Positions 53,176-63,443 of a DNA stretch of 64,000 nucleotides are shown here, one piece after another (position 1 is the first letter of the stretch; each line of letters opens with the position of its first letter). The DNA comes from Pseudoroseomonas cervicalis (GTDB taxonomy: Bacteria > Pseudomonadota > Alphaproteobacteria > Acetobacterales > Acetobacteraceae). The DNA is taken from NCBI RefSeq assembly GCF_030818485.1, contig NZ_JAUTAJ010000004.1, forward strand, positions 2,699,501 to 2,763,500, given 5' to 3'. The notes under the pieces were generated by a model, which did no database searches, was not told where the DNA came from, and saw nothing but the letters and a program-made list of their open reading frames with translations. The position numbers and the translations under genes were made by a program.

Positions 53176-55836
53176 ATGCTGCATTCCCTGCCCAACACCC
53201 TCCTGGCGCTGTCGGCGCTGCTGATCGTGGTCAGCGCCATCCAACCCCTGGCGCGACGGCTGATGCTGTCCAGCACCGTGCTGCTGGCGGTGGTGGGCGT
53301 GCTGCTCGGCGCCGGCGCCACCTTCGTGCTGAACAATGCCAGCCGGAACACCCCGCTGGACGAGGTGGCCAGCAGCCTGGTCCGCCTGCCGGTGAATGCC
53401 GAGGTGTTCCTCTTCCTGTTCCTGCCGCTGCTGGTGTTCCACGGCTCGCTGTCGATCGATGTGCGGCGCCTGGCGCGGGACTGGGCGCCGGTGCTGGTGA
53501 TGGCGGTGGTCGCCGTGCTGGTCACCACCGCCGCCATCGGCTTCGCGCTGGCCCCGATCGCCGGCGTGTCGCTGACGGCCTGCCTGATGCTGGGCGCCAT
53601 CGTGGCGACCACCGACCCCTCCGCCGTGGTCGGCATCTTCCGCGAGATCGGCGCCAACAGCCGGCTGACCCGGCTGGTGGAGGGCGAGAGCCTGCTGAAC
53701 GATGCCGCCGCCATCTCGATCTTCACCATCTTCCTGGCGCAGCTGACCGGCGACCATCCGGCGGCGCCGCTGGAGGCGGCGGTGACCTTCCTCACCTCCT
53801 TCGCCGGCGGCATGGCGGTGGGCTTCGTGCTGGCGCGGCTGATGCTGGCCGGGCTGCCCTGGCTGGGCGGCAACCGCACGGCGGAGGTGACGCTGACGCT
53901 GGCGCTGCCCTATCTCGCCTACATCCTGTGCGACGAGGTGTTCGAATTCTCCGGCGTGGTCGCCGCCGCCGCGGCGGGGCTGACGGTCAGCGCCATCGGC
54001 CCCTCCACCTTCCGGCCGCGCTCCTGGCAGTTCCTGCAGGATATCTGGGACCAGCTCTCCTTCTGGGCGAGCTCGATGGTGTTCATCCTGGCCTCGATGC
54101 TGGTGCCGCGGCTGCTGCTGGGCATGGAGCAGCACGATCTGCTGCTGATCGGCGTGGTGATCCTGGCCGCCATGGTGGCGCGCGCGGCGGTGCTGTTCGG
54201 CGTCATGCCGCTGCTGCTGCTGGCGCGGCTGTCGCAGCGCGTGCCGGTGCCCTTCAAGGTGACCATCCTGTGGGGCGGGCTGCGCGGCGCCATCACCCTG
54301 GCCCTCGCCCTTGCGGTGACCGAGAACCGCGCCGTCCCGCGCGAGGTGCAGCAATTCGTGGCCATCGTGGCGACGGGCTATGTGCTCTCCACCCTGCTGG
54401 TGAACGGCACCACGCTGCGCTTCCTGGTCAGCGCGCTGAAGCTCGACCTTCTGTCCCCGGCCGACCAGGCGCTGCGCAACCAGGTGGTGGCGATCGGCCT
54501 CGGCGAGGTGCGCGACAAGCTGCGCAGCACGGCGCGCGATTACGGCTTCTCCGCCGCCACCACGGCGCATGTGGTCGAGCTCTACGACCACCGCGTGAAG
54601 GTGGAGACGGCGGCGAACACCTTCGACACCGCCATCTCCGACCGCGAGCGGGTGACGCTCGGCCTGATCACCTTCGCCAGCCAGGAGCGCTCGGTGCTGC
54701 TGGAGCTGTTCCAGGAGCAGGGCCTGCCGCGGCGGGTGATGGAGAACCTGCTGTGGAACGCCGAGAGCATGATCGACGGCGCCCGCACCGAAGGGCGGCT
54801 CGGCTACATCCAGGCGGCGCGGCGGCGGCTGCAGCCGGGGCTGCGCTTCCACATCGCGCAATGGCTGCACCGGCAGTTCCGCATCGACACGCCGCTGATG
54901 CATTGCATGGCCGAGCGCTTCGAGATGCTGCTGCTGACGCATCTGGTTTCCGTCGCCATGGCGCGCTTCGTGCGCCGGCGCATGGAGCCGGTGCTGGGCA
55001 CGCGGGTGACCGAGGTGGTGGCCGATATCGTCGCCCGGCGGGAGGACCTGCTGGAGGACGCGATGGACACGCTGCGGCTGCAATATCCGGGCTATGCCGA
55101 GGCGCTGGAGACGCGGCTGCTGCGCCAGCTCGGCCTGCGGCTGGAGGCCGAGGAATACGCCACGCTGCGCCAGGAATCCCTGGTGGGCGAGGAGCTGCAT
55201 GAGGAGCTGATGCGCGGGCTGGAGACGCTGCGCCGCCAGGTGACGCGGCCCTTGCAGTTCAACATCCAGTCGGGGCTGGACCAGCGCATCGCCGAATTCC
55301 CGCTGTTTGCCGGGCTGCAGGAGGCGCTGCGCCACGATCTGGCGATGAGCGTGACCAGCCGCTTCGTCGTGCCGGGCGAGACCATCCACCGCCCGCGCCG
55401 CCGCGCCCGCTCCGTCTACCTGATCAGCCGCGGCGAGGTGACGCTGACCCAGGATGGCCATGACACGCTGCTGAGCCATGGCGACATTTTCGGCGACCAG
55501 GAGGCGCTGAAGAATGGCCGCTATCGCGGCCGCGCCAAGGCCAACAGCTTCTGCCACCTGCTGGAGCTGAGCGCCGCCGATTTCCAGCGCCTGCTGGCCG
55601 AGGCGCCGGTGCTGGCCGGGCGGCTGCAGCGCCTGGCCGAGCGCCGGCAGGAATGGCTGGACAAGCCCGCCGCCCCCGACCGCGCCCCGCCGCCGATGCT
55701 CACCCTGGAGCCTGTCGGCGACCGGTCAGGGCCGGGACAGGGGCCGCGGGAGGCGCGGCCGGGCGCTCCGGCCCAGGGAGCAGCTGAGGGGGAGGGCCGC
55801 AAGGGGGAGGACGGCCCGACGGCCTCGGTCCCCTAG
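53176..55836 (+). CDS. CPA1-type Na+/H+ antiporter with cyclic-nucleotide-binding domain
   Basis: The first 430 residues form about 12 helices of a cation:proton antiporter: LFLPLLVFHGSLSID, MLGAIVATTDPSAVVGI (the ion-binding region), EGESLLNDAAAISIF and GGLRGAITLALAL. A long helical cytosolic part (about 430-700) follows, then a CNMP-binding beta roll (about 705-820; VVPGETIHRPRRRARSVYLISRGEV, LSHGDIFGDQEAL). The layout is like plant SOS1 and sperm NHE, implying gating by a small ligand. A Gly/Pro-rich tail ends the protein. It stands alone. Confidence 0.9.
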   Translation: MLHSLPNTLLALSALLIVVSAIQPLARRLMLSSTVLLAVVGVLLGAGATFVLNNASRNTPLDEVASSLVRLPVNAEVFLFLFLPLLVFHGSLSIDVRRLARDWAPVLVMAVVAVLVTTAAIGFALAPIAGVSLTACLMLGAIVATTDPSAVVGIFREIGANSRLTRLVEGESLLNDAAAISIFTIFLAQLTGDHPAAPLEAAVTFLTSFAGGMAVGFVLARLMLAGLPWLGGNRTAEVTLTLALPYLAYILCDEVFEFSGVVAAAAAGLTVSAIGPSTFRPRSWQFLQDIWDQLSFWASSMVFILASMLVPRLLLGMEQHDLLLIGVVILAAMVARAAVLFGVMPLLLLARLSQRVPVPFKVTILWGGLRGAITLALALAVTENRAVPREVQQFVAIVATGYVLSTLLVNGTTLRFLVSALKLDLLSPADQALRNQVVAIGLGEVRDKLRSTARDYGFSAATTAHVVELYDHRVKVETAANTFDTAISDRERVTLGLITFASQERSVLLELFQEQGLPRRVMENLLWNAESMIDGARTEGRLGYIQAARRRLQPGLRFHIAQWLHRQFRIDTPLMHCMAERFEMLLLTHLVSVAMARFVRRRMEPVLGTRVTEVVADIVARREDLLEDAMDTLRLQYPGYAEALETRLLRQLGLRLEAEEYATLRQESLVGEELHEELMRGLETLRRQVTRPLQFNIQSGLDQRIAEFPLFAGLQEALRHDLAMSVTSRFVVPGETIHRPRRRARSVYLISRGEVTLTQDGHDTLLSHGDIFGDQEALKNGRYRGRAKANSFCHLLELSAADFQRLLAEAPVLAGRLQRLAERRQEWLDKPAAPDRAPPPMLTLEPVGDRSGPGQGPREARPGAPAQGAAEGEGRKGEDGPTASVP

Positions 55837-55882
55837 ACCAGTTCCGCCACGCCAATTCCGCGGTCGCCGGGATTGCCGGACG

Positions 55883-57022
55883 TCACGCGCTTCTGCCGAG
55901 GACCAGGGCGACGAATGCCCGCAGGTCGCCCAGCATCAAATCCGGCTCCTCCCAGGCGGCGAAGTGGCCGCCCGACGGCATGTCGCTCCAATGCACGATG
56001 TCGTAGGTCTTCTGTGCGAAGGAGCGCGGCGGCGGGATGAAGACGGGGTCGGGGAAGGCGGCGACGCCGGTCGGCACCTTGATGCGCGCTCCAGCGGGAA
56101 ACCTGTTCGATTTTTCGAGGCGCCGGCCCTGATAGATCCAGGTCGCGGTGACGACCGAGGAGGTCGCGACGTAGAGCATGATGTTGGTGAGCAGCTCTTC
56201 CTCGCGGAACCTGCTCCAGATGTCCGGGCTGCCATCGGGCGCCACCGGGAGATCGGCCCATTTGCCGATCTTCTCCAGCATCCAGCCGGCCGCGCCGACG
56301 GGGCTGTCGGCCAATGCCGCGCCGAGCGTCTGCGGGCGCGTCCCCTGCTGGTGACTGTAGCCGCCCTCCAGCTCCAGGAGTTCGTCCCGTCTGGCGACGA
56401 ATGCCTTTTCCGCGTCGCTGGTCGGCGCGGCATCCTCCGCGTGGAGGTTGACCATGTTGAGGTGGAGGCCGAGCAGCGCGTCGGGCCGGTCATGCGCCAT
56501 CCAGGCGGCGATGGCGTTGCCCCAATCCCCGCCCTGGACGATGAAGCGCTGGGCACCGTAAAGCTCGCCCATCAGCTCGTGCATCAGCGCCGCGGCCCGC
56601 CGCGGCCCGATCAGGCCGGTGATCGGCTTCGAGAAAGCGAAGCCGGGCAGCGAGGGGACGACGACGTCGTGACCGTCCGCCACCAGCGGCTGCAGCAGCG
56701 GCTCGAATTCGAGATACGAGCCTGGCCAGCCATGCAGGAGCAGAAGCGGCGGCTTCGAGCCGTCGCCCTTCACATGCAGGAAATGCAGGTGCTCGCCGTC
56801 GATCTGCGTCATGAAATTCGGCAGCCGATTGAGGCGCCGCTCGACGGCACGCCAGTCATAGACATCCCGCCAATAGGTGACGAGCCGCCGGAGGTCGGCG
56901 ACCCCGACGCCCGATCGCCACCCTCCCGCGTCGGGAAGCTCGCTCCAGTCATAGGCGGTGACCTTGCGCGCGATGGTCGCCAGCCGGTCGTCGGAAATCT
57001 CGATCCTGTAGGGCGCCGCCAT
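55883..57022 (-). CDS. epoxide hydrolase (EHN-type alpha/beta hydrolase)
   Basis: This 379-residue protein has the N-terminal EHN domain (about 5-110; YDWSELPDAGGWRSGV, YWRDVYDWRAVERRLN) and an alpha/beta hydrolase core with LLLHGWPGSYLEF, the nucleophile elbow VQGGDWGNAIAAW (Asp nucleophile) and the catalytic His in SGGHFAAWEEPDL. It opens epoxides to diols. Base composition seems a little less GC-rich than neighbours and an IS630-type remnant lies just upstream, so it may be acquired. ATG 57022 is preferred. Confidence 0.9.
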   Translation of the reverse strand: MAAPYRIEISDDRLATIARKVTAYDWSELPDAGGWRSGVGVADLRRLVTYWRDVYDWRAVERRLNRLPNFMTQIDGEHLHFLHVKGDGSKPPLLLLHGWPGSYLEFEPLLQPLVADGHDVVVPSLPGFAFSKPITGLIGPRRAAALMHELMGELYGAQRFIVQGGDWGNAIAAWMAHDRPDALLGLHLNMVNLHAEDAAPTSDAEKAFVARRDELLELEGGYSHQQGTRPQTLGAALADSPVGAAGWMLEKIGKWADLPVAPDGSPDIWSRFREEELLTNIMLYVATSSVVTATWIYQGRRLEKSNRFPAGARIKVPTGVAAFPDPVFIPPPRSFAQKTYDIVHWSDMPSGGHFAAWEEPDLMLGDLRAFVALVLGRSA

Positions 57023-57109
57023 CGCCGTCTCCTCGCTCCGCAGCCGCAGCATCCGAATGCTTGCGGCCGCGTCGTCTCGCGTGACGCAAAGTCAACTCGT
57101 TTCACTACA

Positions 57110-57287
57110 GTGGAAAGGCGGCTGTTGAAAGCGTCGCTTCGGACCGTGGCAGCCTGCACCGAGCCAGATCCGCACGCCGCCATCCGGCAGGCCTTCACCC
57201 GCTTCACCTCTGACGGGTGCCGCAACCATCTCGCCGCCGCAGGCTGCGACGCCCATGACCCGACTGGATCGGAAACGGCTCTAGCTG
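57110..57287 (+). pseudogene. 3' remnant of an IS630-type transposase
   Basis: The plus-strand translation RRLLKASLRTV ... AAIRQAFTRFTSDGCRNHLA, AAGCDAHDPTGSE resembles the C-terminal end of IS630-family transposases (pattern LRKAxARTV ... AIxxxLxxFTPxECxNYxxAAGY). Only this end is left, and no start, catalytic DDE region or terminal repeats are visible. The identification is from memory of the family pattern, so it is moderately sure. Confidence 0.55.
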
Positions 57288-57631
57288 GCGGACATGCCGG
57301 TGACATGGGCGCAGCTGAGCGCCACCCGCGCCTCTGGGCGGGGTGGTGGCGGTGTCCAGCACCAGGCCGGCCGCACCGCGCGGCTCGAAGCTGTGCCCGG
57401 CCACGCATTCCCCGCTCGGCATCGCATGGCCGGCGATGTCGGCGAGGCGGCTTTCCACCCGGCGCCGGTGTTCGACGAAATCCGAGCAGACCAGATGGAT
57501 CTCGGCCAGCTGCGCGCCACCGCGATCGGGGAGGCCACACCCGCCCACCGGCCGCGCAGCCGGTGAGCCCCGCGTCCCGCCTCCCCACCCGACGGCGGCA
57601 GCCCGAAAGAAAAGCAGCCCGAAAGAAAAAA
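57288..57631. other. gene-poor stretch with 16-nt tandem repeat
   Basis: About 340 bases between the transposase remnant and the alcohol dehydrogenase stop. A minus-strand open stretch (about 57290-57540) looks partly coding but I cannot assign it; it may be another mobile-element remnant. At 57598-57629 the 16-mer GCAGCCCGAAAGAAAA occurs twice in tandem. Confidence 0.45.
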
Positions 57632-58801
57632 TCAGGGGGAGAGGACGACCTTGATGCAGCCATCCTGCTTGTCGCGGAAGGTCTTGTAGGCTTCGGGACC
57701 GTCCTCCAGCGGGAGCCGGTGGGTGATGACGAAGGAGGGGTCGATCTGGCCTTCCTCGACCCGGCGCAGCAGATCCTCGATATAGCGGTTCACATGGGTC
57801 TGGCCCATGCGGAAGGTCAGGCCCTTCTGCATCGCGGCGCCCATCGGCACCTTGTCCAGCAGCCCGCCATAGACGCCGGGGATGGAGACGATGCCGCCCG
57901 GGCGGCAGGCCATGATCGCCTCGCGCAGCACATGCGGGCGGTCGGTCTCCAGCATCAGCGCCGCCTTGGCCTTGTCCATCATGGCGTCGAAACTGGCGGT
58001 GGCGTGCGATTCCATGCCGACCGCGTCGATGCATTTGTCCGGCCCGCGCCCGGCGGTCTTCTGCATCAGCTGGTCGATCACGCCGCCCTCGGCGAAGTCG
58101 ATGGTCTCGGCGCCGCCGGCGCGCGCCATGGCGAGGCGCTCCGGCACGGTGTCGATGGCGATCACCTGTTTGGCGCCCAGCATCAGCGCGCTGCGGATGG
58201 TGAACTGGCCGACCGGGCCGCAGCCCCAGATGGCGACGCGATCCTCCGGCTGGATGTCGCAATGCACCGCCGCCTGCCAGCCCGTCGGGAAGATGTCCGT
58301 CAGGAACAGCAGCTGGTCGTCGCTGATGCCGCCCGGCACCTTCACCGGCGCCACATCGGCAAAGGGCACGCGCACATATTCCGCCTGCCCGCCCCAATAG
58401 CCGCCGGTCAGGTGCGAATAGCCGAACAGCCCGGCGGTCGGGTAGCCGAAGGCCTCACGCGCCAGCTCCGGCTTGCGGTTGCTGCGCTCGCAGACGGAGA
58501 AATTGCCGCGCCGGCACTGCTCGCATTCGCCGCAGCAGATGGTGAAGGGCACGACGACGCGGTCGCCCACCTTCAGCTTCTTGTTGCCGGAGCCGACCTC
58601 GACCACCTCGCCCATGAATTCATGACCGAGCACATCGCCCTTCTGCATCGCCGGGATGTAGCCATCCATCAGGTGGAGGTCGGAGCCGCAGATGGCGCAG
58701 CTGGAGACCTTGATGATGGCATCGCGTGGATCCTCGATGCCGGGGTCGGGCACGCTTTCGCAGCGGATGTCGCCCTTGCCGTGCCAACAGAGTGCCCGCA
58801 T
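57632..58801 (-). CDS. zinc-dependent alcohol dehydrogenase (formaldehyde dehydrogenase-like)
   Basis: The 389-residue MDR enzyme shows the catalytic zinc site CAICGSDLH and GHEFMGEV, the structural zinc loop [16 protein letters not shown] and the Rossmann motif [17 protein letters not shown]. The long insertion around [20 protein letters not shown] is typical of the glutathione-independent formaldehyde dehydrogenase/AdhC-like group. It may dispose of aldehydes, with NAD as likely acceptor. ATG 58801 has a possible upstream AGGAGG. The pirin gene lies 67 bases upstream. Confidence 0.87.
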   Translation of the reverse strand: MRALCWHGKGDIRCESVPDPGIEDPRDAIIKVSSCAICGSDLHLMDGYIPAMQKGDVLGHEFMGEVVEVGSGNKKLKVGDRVVVPFTICCGECEQCRRGNFSVCERSNRKPELAREAFGYPTAGLFGYSHLTGGYWGGQAEYVRVPFADVAPVKVPGGISDDQLLFLTDIFPTGWQAAVHCDIQPEDRVAIWGCGPVGQFTIRSALMLGAKQVIAIDTVPERLAMARAGGAETIDFAEGGVIDQLMQKTAGRGPDKCIDAVGMESHATASFDAMMDKAKAALMLETDRPHVLREAIMACRPGGIVSIPGVYGGLLDKVPMGAAMQKGLTFRMGQTHVNRYIEDLLRRVEEGQIDPSFVITHRLPLEDGPEAYKTFRDKQDGCIKVVLSP

Positions 58802-58868
58802 CGCCGCCTCCTGCCTGAGATGTCCAGGGGAGCAACCGGGGCGACGCGGGCAAGGTTCCCCGCCGGCC

Positions 58869-59606
58869 TCAGGCCGCCTCCGCCTCGGCGCAGGTGTCGA
58901 CCAGCACCAGCTCGGCACCTTCCGGCCCGGCGGTGAGGTCGAGCAGCGCCTCGCCGGCGATCGCCGCGCCATCGCGCGGGCCGAGCCGCTGCTCCGCCCC
59001 CGCCGCGCCGCGCAGCGTGGCGCCGCCCTCGGCCGCCACCAGATAGGCGGCGCGGGCGGGGTCGAGTTCGAGCCGCACCCGCTCCCCCGGCGCCAGCCTC
59101 GCCGCCAGCACCGCGGCATCGGCGTTCAGCGGCAGGGCGCCTGCCCCGGCATCGCCCGCCCGCCCCGAGGCGATCACGGAAAACCCCCGGCCGGCGGCGG
59201 CGGGGAAGCGGCGGGTGCCCCAGGCGGGCTCGGCGCCATGGCGGTCGGGGCGGATCCAGATCTGGAACAGCCGGGTGGTCTCCGGCTCCAGATTGTACTC
59301 GGCATGCACGATGCCGCGCCCGGCCGACATCACCTGCACCTGCCCCGCCGCGGTGCGGCCCTGGTTGCCCAGGTCGTCGCGGTGGCTGATGGCGCCGGAG
59401 CGCACATAGGTGACGATCTCCATCTCCCGGTGCGGATGCGGGTCGAAGCCGGTGCCGGGGGCGATCTCATCGTCATTCCAGACGCGCAGCCGGCCCCAGC
59501 CCATGCGGTCGGCGTCGCGGTAATGGCCGAAGGAGAAATGGTGCCGGGCCTGCAGCCAGTCGAAGCGGGCCTGGCCCAGCTCGGCGAAGGGGCGGATCTC
59601 GATCAT
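58869..59606 (-). CDS. pirin family protein
   Basis: This 245-residue bicupin begins [29 protein letters not shown] and has the pirin metal site [12 protein letters not shown] and GIVHAEYN. Bacterial pirins bind iron and some (YhhW type) act as quercetinases; others bind metabolic enzymes. The exact role here is unknown. It may be co-transcribed with the alcohol dehydrogenase gene. Confidence 0.88.
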   Translation of the reverse strand: MIEIRPFAELGQARFDWLQARHHFSFGHYRDADRMGWGRLRVWNDDEIAPGTGFDPHPHREMEIVTYVRSGAISHRDDLGNQGRTAAGQVQVMSAGRGIVHAEYNLEPETTRLFQIWIRPDRHGAEPAWGTRRFPAAAGRGFSVIASGRAGDAGAGALPLNADAAVLAARLAPGERVRLELDPARAAYLVAAEGGATLRGAAGAEQRLGPRDGAAIAGEALLDLTAGPEGAELVLVDTCAEAEAA

Positions 59607-59776
59607 CGGGCGGGTCCTTGTCTGTGGTCCCGGAGGTAGGCCATCCGCCCCCCGCCGCGCGATGCAGCCGGCCGTATCGCCACCATCAGGGGTGGTGATG
59701 GCGCGCCGCGCCGGGCCCTCCGGCGCCGCTGTCACGCTGGCGTCGATGCGCTGTCGTTTTTTTGCAAGAACCCCCG

Positions 59777-59804
59777 TTGACGGCGCCCCGCGCCTCTCAT
59801 AAAA
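59777..59804 (+). promoter_or_regulatory. sigma-70 type promoter of tRNA-Leu
   Basis: TTGACG (59777-59782) and ATAAAA (59799-59804) with a 16-base spacer lie about 33 bases before the tRNA-Leu gene. This is a close match to the housekeeping consensus and the only such pair nearby. Confidence 0.65.
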
Positions 59805-59837
59805 GCCCGCTCACGCCAAACGGCGGTTCGCCTCCTT

Positions 59838-59921
<84 letters not shown>

Positions 59922-60024
59922 TATCCCCCTTGCAGTAATCAGGCAGTTCGGCCGCAAGGCGACGCCGCCGGGCCCAACGCCCGGAGATGGCGGCATGGGA
60001 CACACCCTTTTCGCGCCGAATGCC

Positions 60025-60648
60025 ATGATCAAGCTCCACAAGCATGATTTGCCCGACGGGATCGATTTCGGCCCGGTGGTCGCCATCGACACCGAGACGA
60101 TGGGCCTCGACCCGCGCCGCGACCGGCTCTGCCTGGTGCAGCTCTCCGCCGGCGATGGCCATGCGCATTGCGTGCAGATCATCCCCGAGAGCCTGGGCGG
60201 CCGCGGCGCCGATTGCCCGAACCTGAAGGCGCTGCTGACGCGGCCCGATGTGGTGAAGCTGTTCCACTTCGCCCGCTTCGATGTCGCCATCCTGCGCGCG
60301 GCGCTCGGCATCGAATGCGCCCCCGTGCGCTGCACCAAGATCGCCGCCAAGCTGGTGCGCACCTTCACCGACCGGCACGGGCTGAAGGATCTCTGCCGCG
60401 AGCTGCTGGGCGTCGAGATCTCCAAGCAGCAGCAATCCTCCGACTGGGGCGCGCCGGAGCTGACGCCGGAGCAGCTGGCCTATGCCGCCTCCGACGTGCT
60501 GCACCTGCATGCGCTCTGGGCCAAGCTGGAAGGGCTGCTGCGGCGCGAGGGACGGCTGGAGCTGGCCGAGGCCTGCTTCCGCTTCCTGCCCGCCCGCGGC
60601 CAGCTGGACCTGCTGGGCTATGAGGATCCGGACATCTTCTCGCACTGA
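60025..60648 (+). CDS. rnd: RNase D-like 3'-5' exonuclease
   Basis: The 207-residue protein carries the DEDDy exonuclease motifs: Exo I VAIDTETMGLD, Exo II KLFHFARFDVAIL and Exo III YAASDVLHLH. It lacks the C-terminal HRDC domain, so it is the short alphaproteobacterial form that trims RNA 3' ends. ATG 60025 (MIKLHKHDLPDG) matches the family start; an ATG at 59995 would add ten residues. It follows tRNA-Leu closely. Confidence 0.9.
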   Translation: MIKLHKHDLPDGIDFGPVVAIDTETMGLDPRRDRLCLVQLSAGDGHAHCVQIIPESLGGRGADCPNLKALLTRPDVVKLFHFARFDVAILRAALGIECAPVRCTKIAAKLVRTFTDRHGLKDLCRELLGVEISKQQQSSDWGAPELTPEQLAYAASDVLHLHALWAKLEGLLRREGRLELAEACFRFLPARGQLDLLGYEDPDIFSH

Positions 60649-60728
60649 GGATGCTTCCGGAGCCATGGGCGGCACGCCGCGCTGGCATGCTTCTTGGTAG
60701 GCGAGGACCGGCCCGGGCGCTTCCTGCG

Positions 60729-60757
60729 TTGACCCGGCGGGGTCGGCGCACCATACA
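60729..60757 (+). promoter_or_regulatory. probable promoter of lptCAB-rpoN
   Basis: TTGACC (60729-60734) and CATACA (60752-60757) with a 17-base spacer lie about 115 bases before the lptC start, in the 223-base gap after rnd. It is the best promoter-like pair there. Confidence 0.5.
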
Positions 60758-60871
60758 AGAGGCGTGAGGTCGTCTCCCCTTGCCGGCCCGCGTGACCCTG
60801 CCGCTCCCGCGGGCGCGGATGGGGCAAGGCGCGGCCAGAATGCAACGCCATCGGGCCAGCAAAGCCATCGC

Positions 60872-61570
60872 ATGAACCCGCCTTCCCCCTCGCGCGACCG
60901 CCCGGCCGCGCCCCGCGCCGACCGTGGCGCCGGCAAGAGCCGGACGCTGCTGCCCTCGCGCGCGCGGCAGACGCTGGACGCCGCTGCCCTGGCGCGGCGG
61001 CGTTTCGCGGTGGCGATGGCCAAGTGGCTGCTGCCGGTGGGCGCGCTGGGCCTGCTGGCCGCCATCGCCCTCTGGCCCGAATTCGACCGGGCGGAGGAGC
61101 GCGGGCGGCTGGCCTTCCGCCGCGTGGCGCAGACCAGCGCCGAGGCGCTGCGCCTCTCCGCCGCCCGCTACCAGGGCGTCGACGAGCAGAACCGCCCCTA
61201 CACCGTCACCGCCGCCACCGCCCTGCAGCAGGACCAGCAGGCGCCGATCGAGCTGGACCAGCCGCGCGCCGACATGGTCATGGGCAATGGCGCCTGGGTG
61301 CTGCTGGAGGCCCGCCAGGGCGAATACACCCGCGCCGCCAACAAGCTGGACCTCAACGGCGACGTGACCCTCTGGCATGATGATGGCAGCATGCTGCGGA
61401 CCGAGATGGCACAGATCGACATCGCCGCCGGCGGCGCCACGGGCGACCGCCCCGTGGCCGCCCAGGGCCCCTTCGGCACGCTGGTGAGCCAGGGTTTCCG
61501 CCTGGAGAATCGCGGCCAGGTGGTGGTGTTCACCGGCCAGGCCCGCGCCGTGCTGGAGGGTGACCGCTGA
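60872..61570 (+). CDS. lptC: LPS export protein LptC
   Basis: The 232-residue protein is a single-span inner-membrane protein with a periplasmic beta-jellyroll that receives LPS from LptBFG. The membrane helix is WLLPVGALGLLAAIALWP (about 50-67) after a basic N-terminal tail; the LptC-domain features are LSAARYQGVDEQNRPYTVTA and DLNGDVTLWHDDGSMLRTE. ATG 60872 is preferred. Its TGA overlaps the lptA ATG (TGATG). Confidence 0.9.
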   Translation: MNPPSPSRDRPAAPRADRGAGKSRTLLPSRARQTLDAAALARRRFAVAMAKWLLPVGALGLLAAIALWPEFDRAEERGRLAFRRVAQTSAEALRLSAARYQGVDEQNRPYTVTAATALQQDQQAPIELDQPRADMVMGNGAWVLLEARQGEYTRAANKLDLNGDVTLWHDDGSMLRTEMAQIDIAAGGATGDRPVAAQGPFGTLVSQGFRLENRGQVVVFTGQARAVLEGDR

Positions 61571-62603
61571 TGCGCCTCGCTTCGCTTCCCGCCGCCGCGC
61601 TGCTGGCGCTGCTGGCCGGGGCCGGCCTCTCCGGCGCCCTCCTGCCCGGCCAGGCCCGCGCCCAGGCGCTGGACCTGACCCAGGGCGGCCCGGTCGAGGT
61701 CACCGCCACCGACGGCATCGAATGGCGCCAGCAGGAGCAGGTGGTGATCGCCCGCGGCGGCCCTGGCGGCCCCGCCCGCGCCGTGCGCGGCGGCGTCACC
61801 CTGACCGCCGACCGGCTGATCGCCCGCTACCGGCCGCGCGCCGGCCAGCCCGCCCCGCAGGCCGCCGACGGCGCCGAGACGCCGATGTCCGGCAGCGAGA
61901 TCTGGCGGCTGGAGGCGGAGGGCAATGTGCGCATCGACAGCGCCACCGACCATGCCGAGGGCGACCGCGCCATCTACGACATGGACCAGGCGGTGGTGGT
62001 GCTGACCGGGCGCGGCCTGAAGCTGACCACGCCGCAGAACACGCTGACCAGCCGCGACAGCATGGAATACTGGCCGGCCCGCCGCATGGCGGTGGCGCGC
62101 GGCGCCGCCGTGGTGGTGACGCAGGACCAGCGCCGCATCGCCGCCGACACGCTGGTGGGCTATTTCCGCGACCAGGGCGCGGCCCCCGCCCAGCCGGCGC
62201 GCAACACCTCTCCGGCCCGCCCCGGTGCCGCGGGGGGCAACCCGGCCGAGGGCAGCCAGCTCGACCGCGTCGAGGCCTTCGGCAATGTCGAGATCCGCAC
62301 CACCGGCGAGGTGGTGCGCGGCGATCGCGGCGTCTATTCCGAGACCACCGGCATGTCCCGCCTGCTGGGCGGCGTGCGCATCACCCGCGGCGACAATCAG
62401 CTGAACGGGCAGGAAGCCATCGTCAACATGCGCAGCGGCGTGGCGCGGCTGGTGGCCGCACCCGGGCAGCGCGTGCAGGGGCTGATCATCCCGCAGCAGG
62501 GCCAGCAGGCGCTGCAGCCGAATGGCGGCGCCAATCAGGGCCAGAATCAGGGCCAACAGAACCCGGCCGTGCAACCCCAGAGCCAAGGCGGAGCCCGCCC
62601 CCG

Positions 62604-62607
<4 letters not shown>
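61570..62607 (+). CDS. lptA: LPS transport periplasmic protein LptA/OstA
   Basis: LptA bridges LPS across the periplasm. The 345-residue protein has a signal peptide (to about residue 31) and OstA repeats such as IWRLEAEGNVRID, AEGDRAIYDMDQAVVVLTG, VEAFGNVEIRTTGEVVRGDRGVYSETT and GGVRITRGDNQLNGQEAIVNM. It is longer than the E. coli protein because of a central Pro/Ala insertion and a Gln/Asn-rich tail. Its TGA overlaps the lptB TTG start. Confidence 0.92.
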
Positions 62608-63383
<776 letters not shown>

Positions 63384-63443
63384 CATGGGCCCGCTGCACC
63401 GGCTTCGTGCGGCATCCGCCCCGCTTCCGGAAGGCTGAGCGCC

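Noticed and set aside
57290..57540. Minus-strand coding region between the transposase remnant and the alcohol dehydrogenase gene
   Set aside because: One frame looks partly protein-like, but it has no clear start, belongs to no family I recognise and may be decayed mobile DNA.
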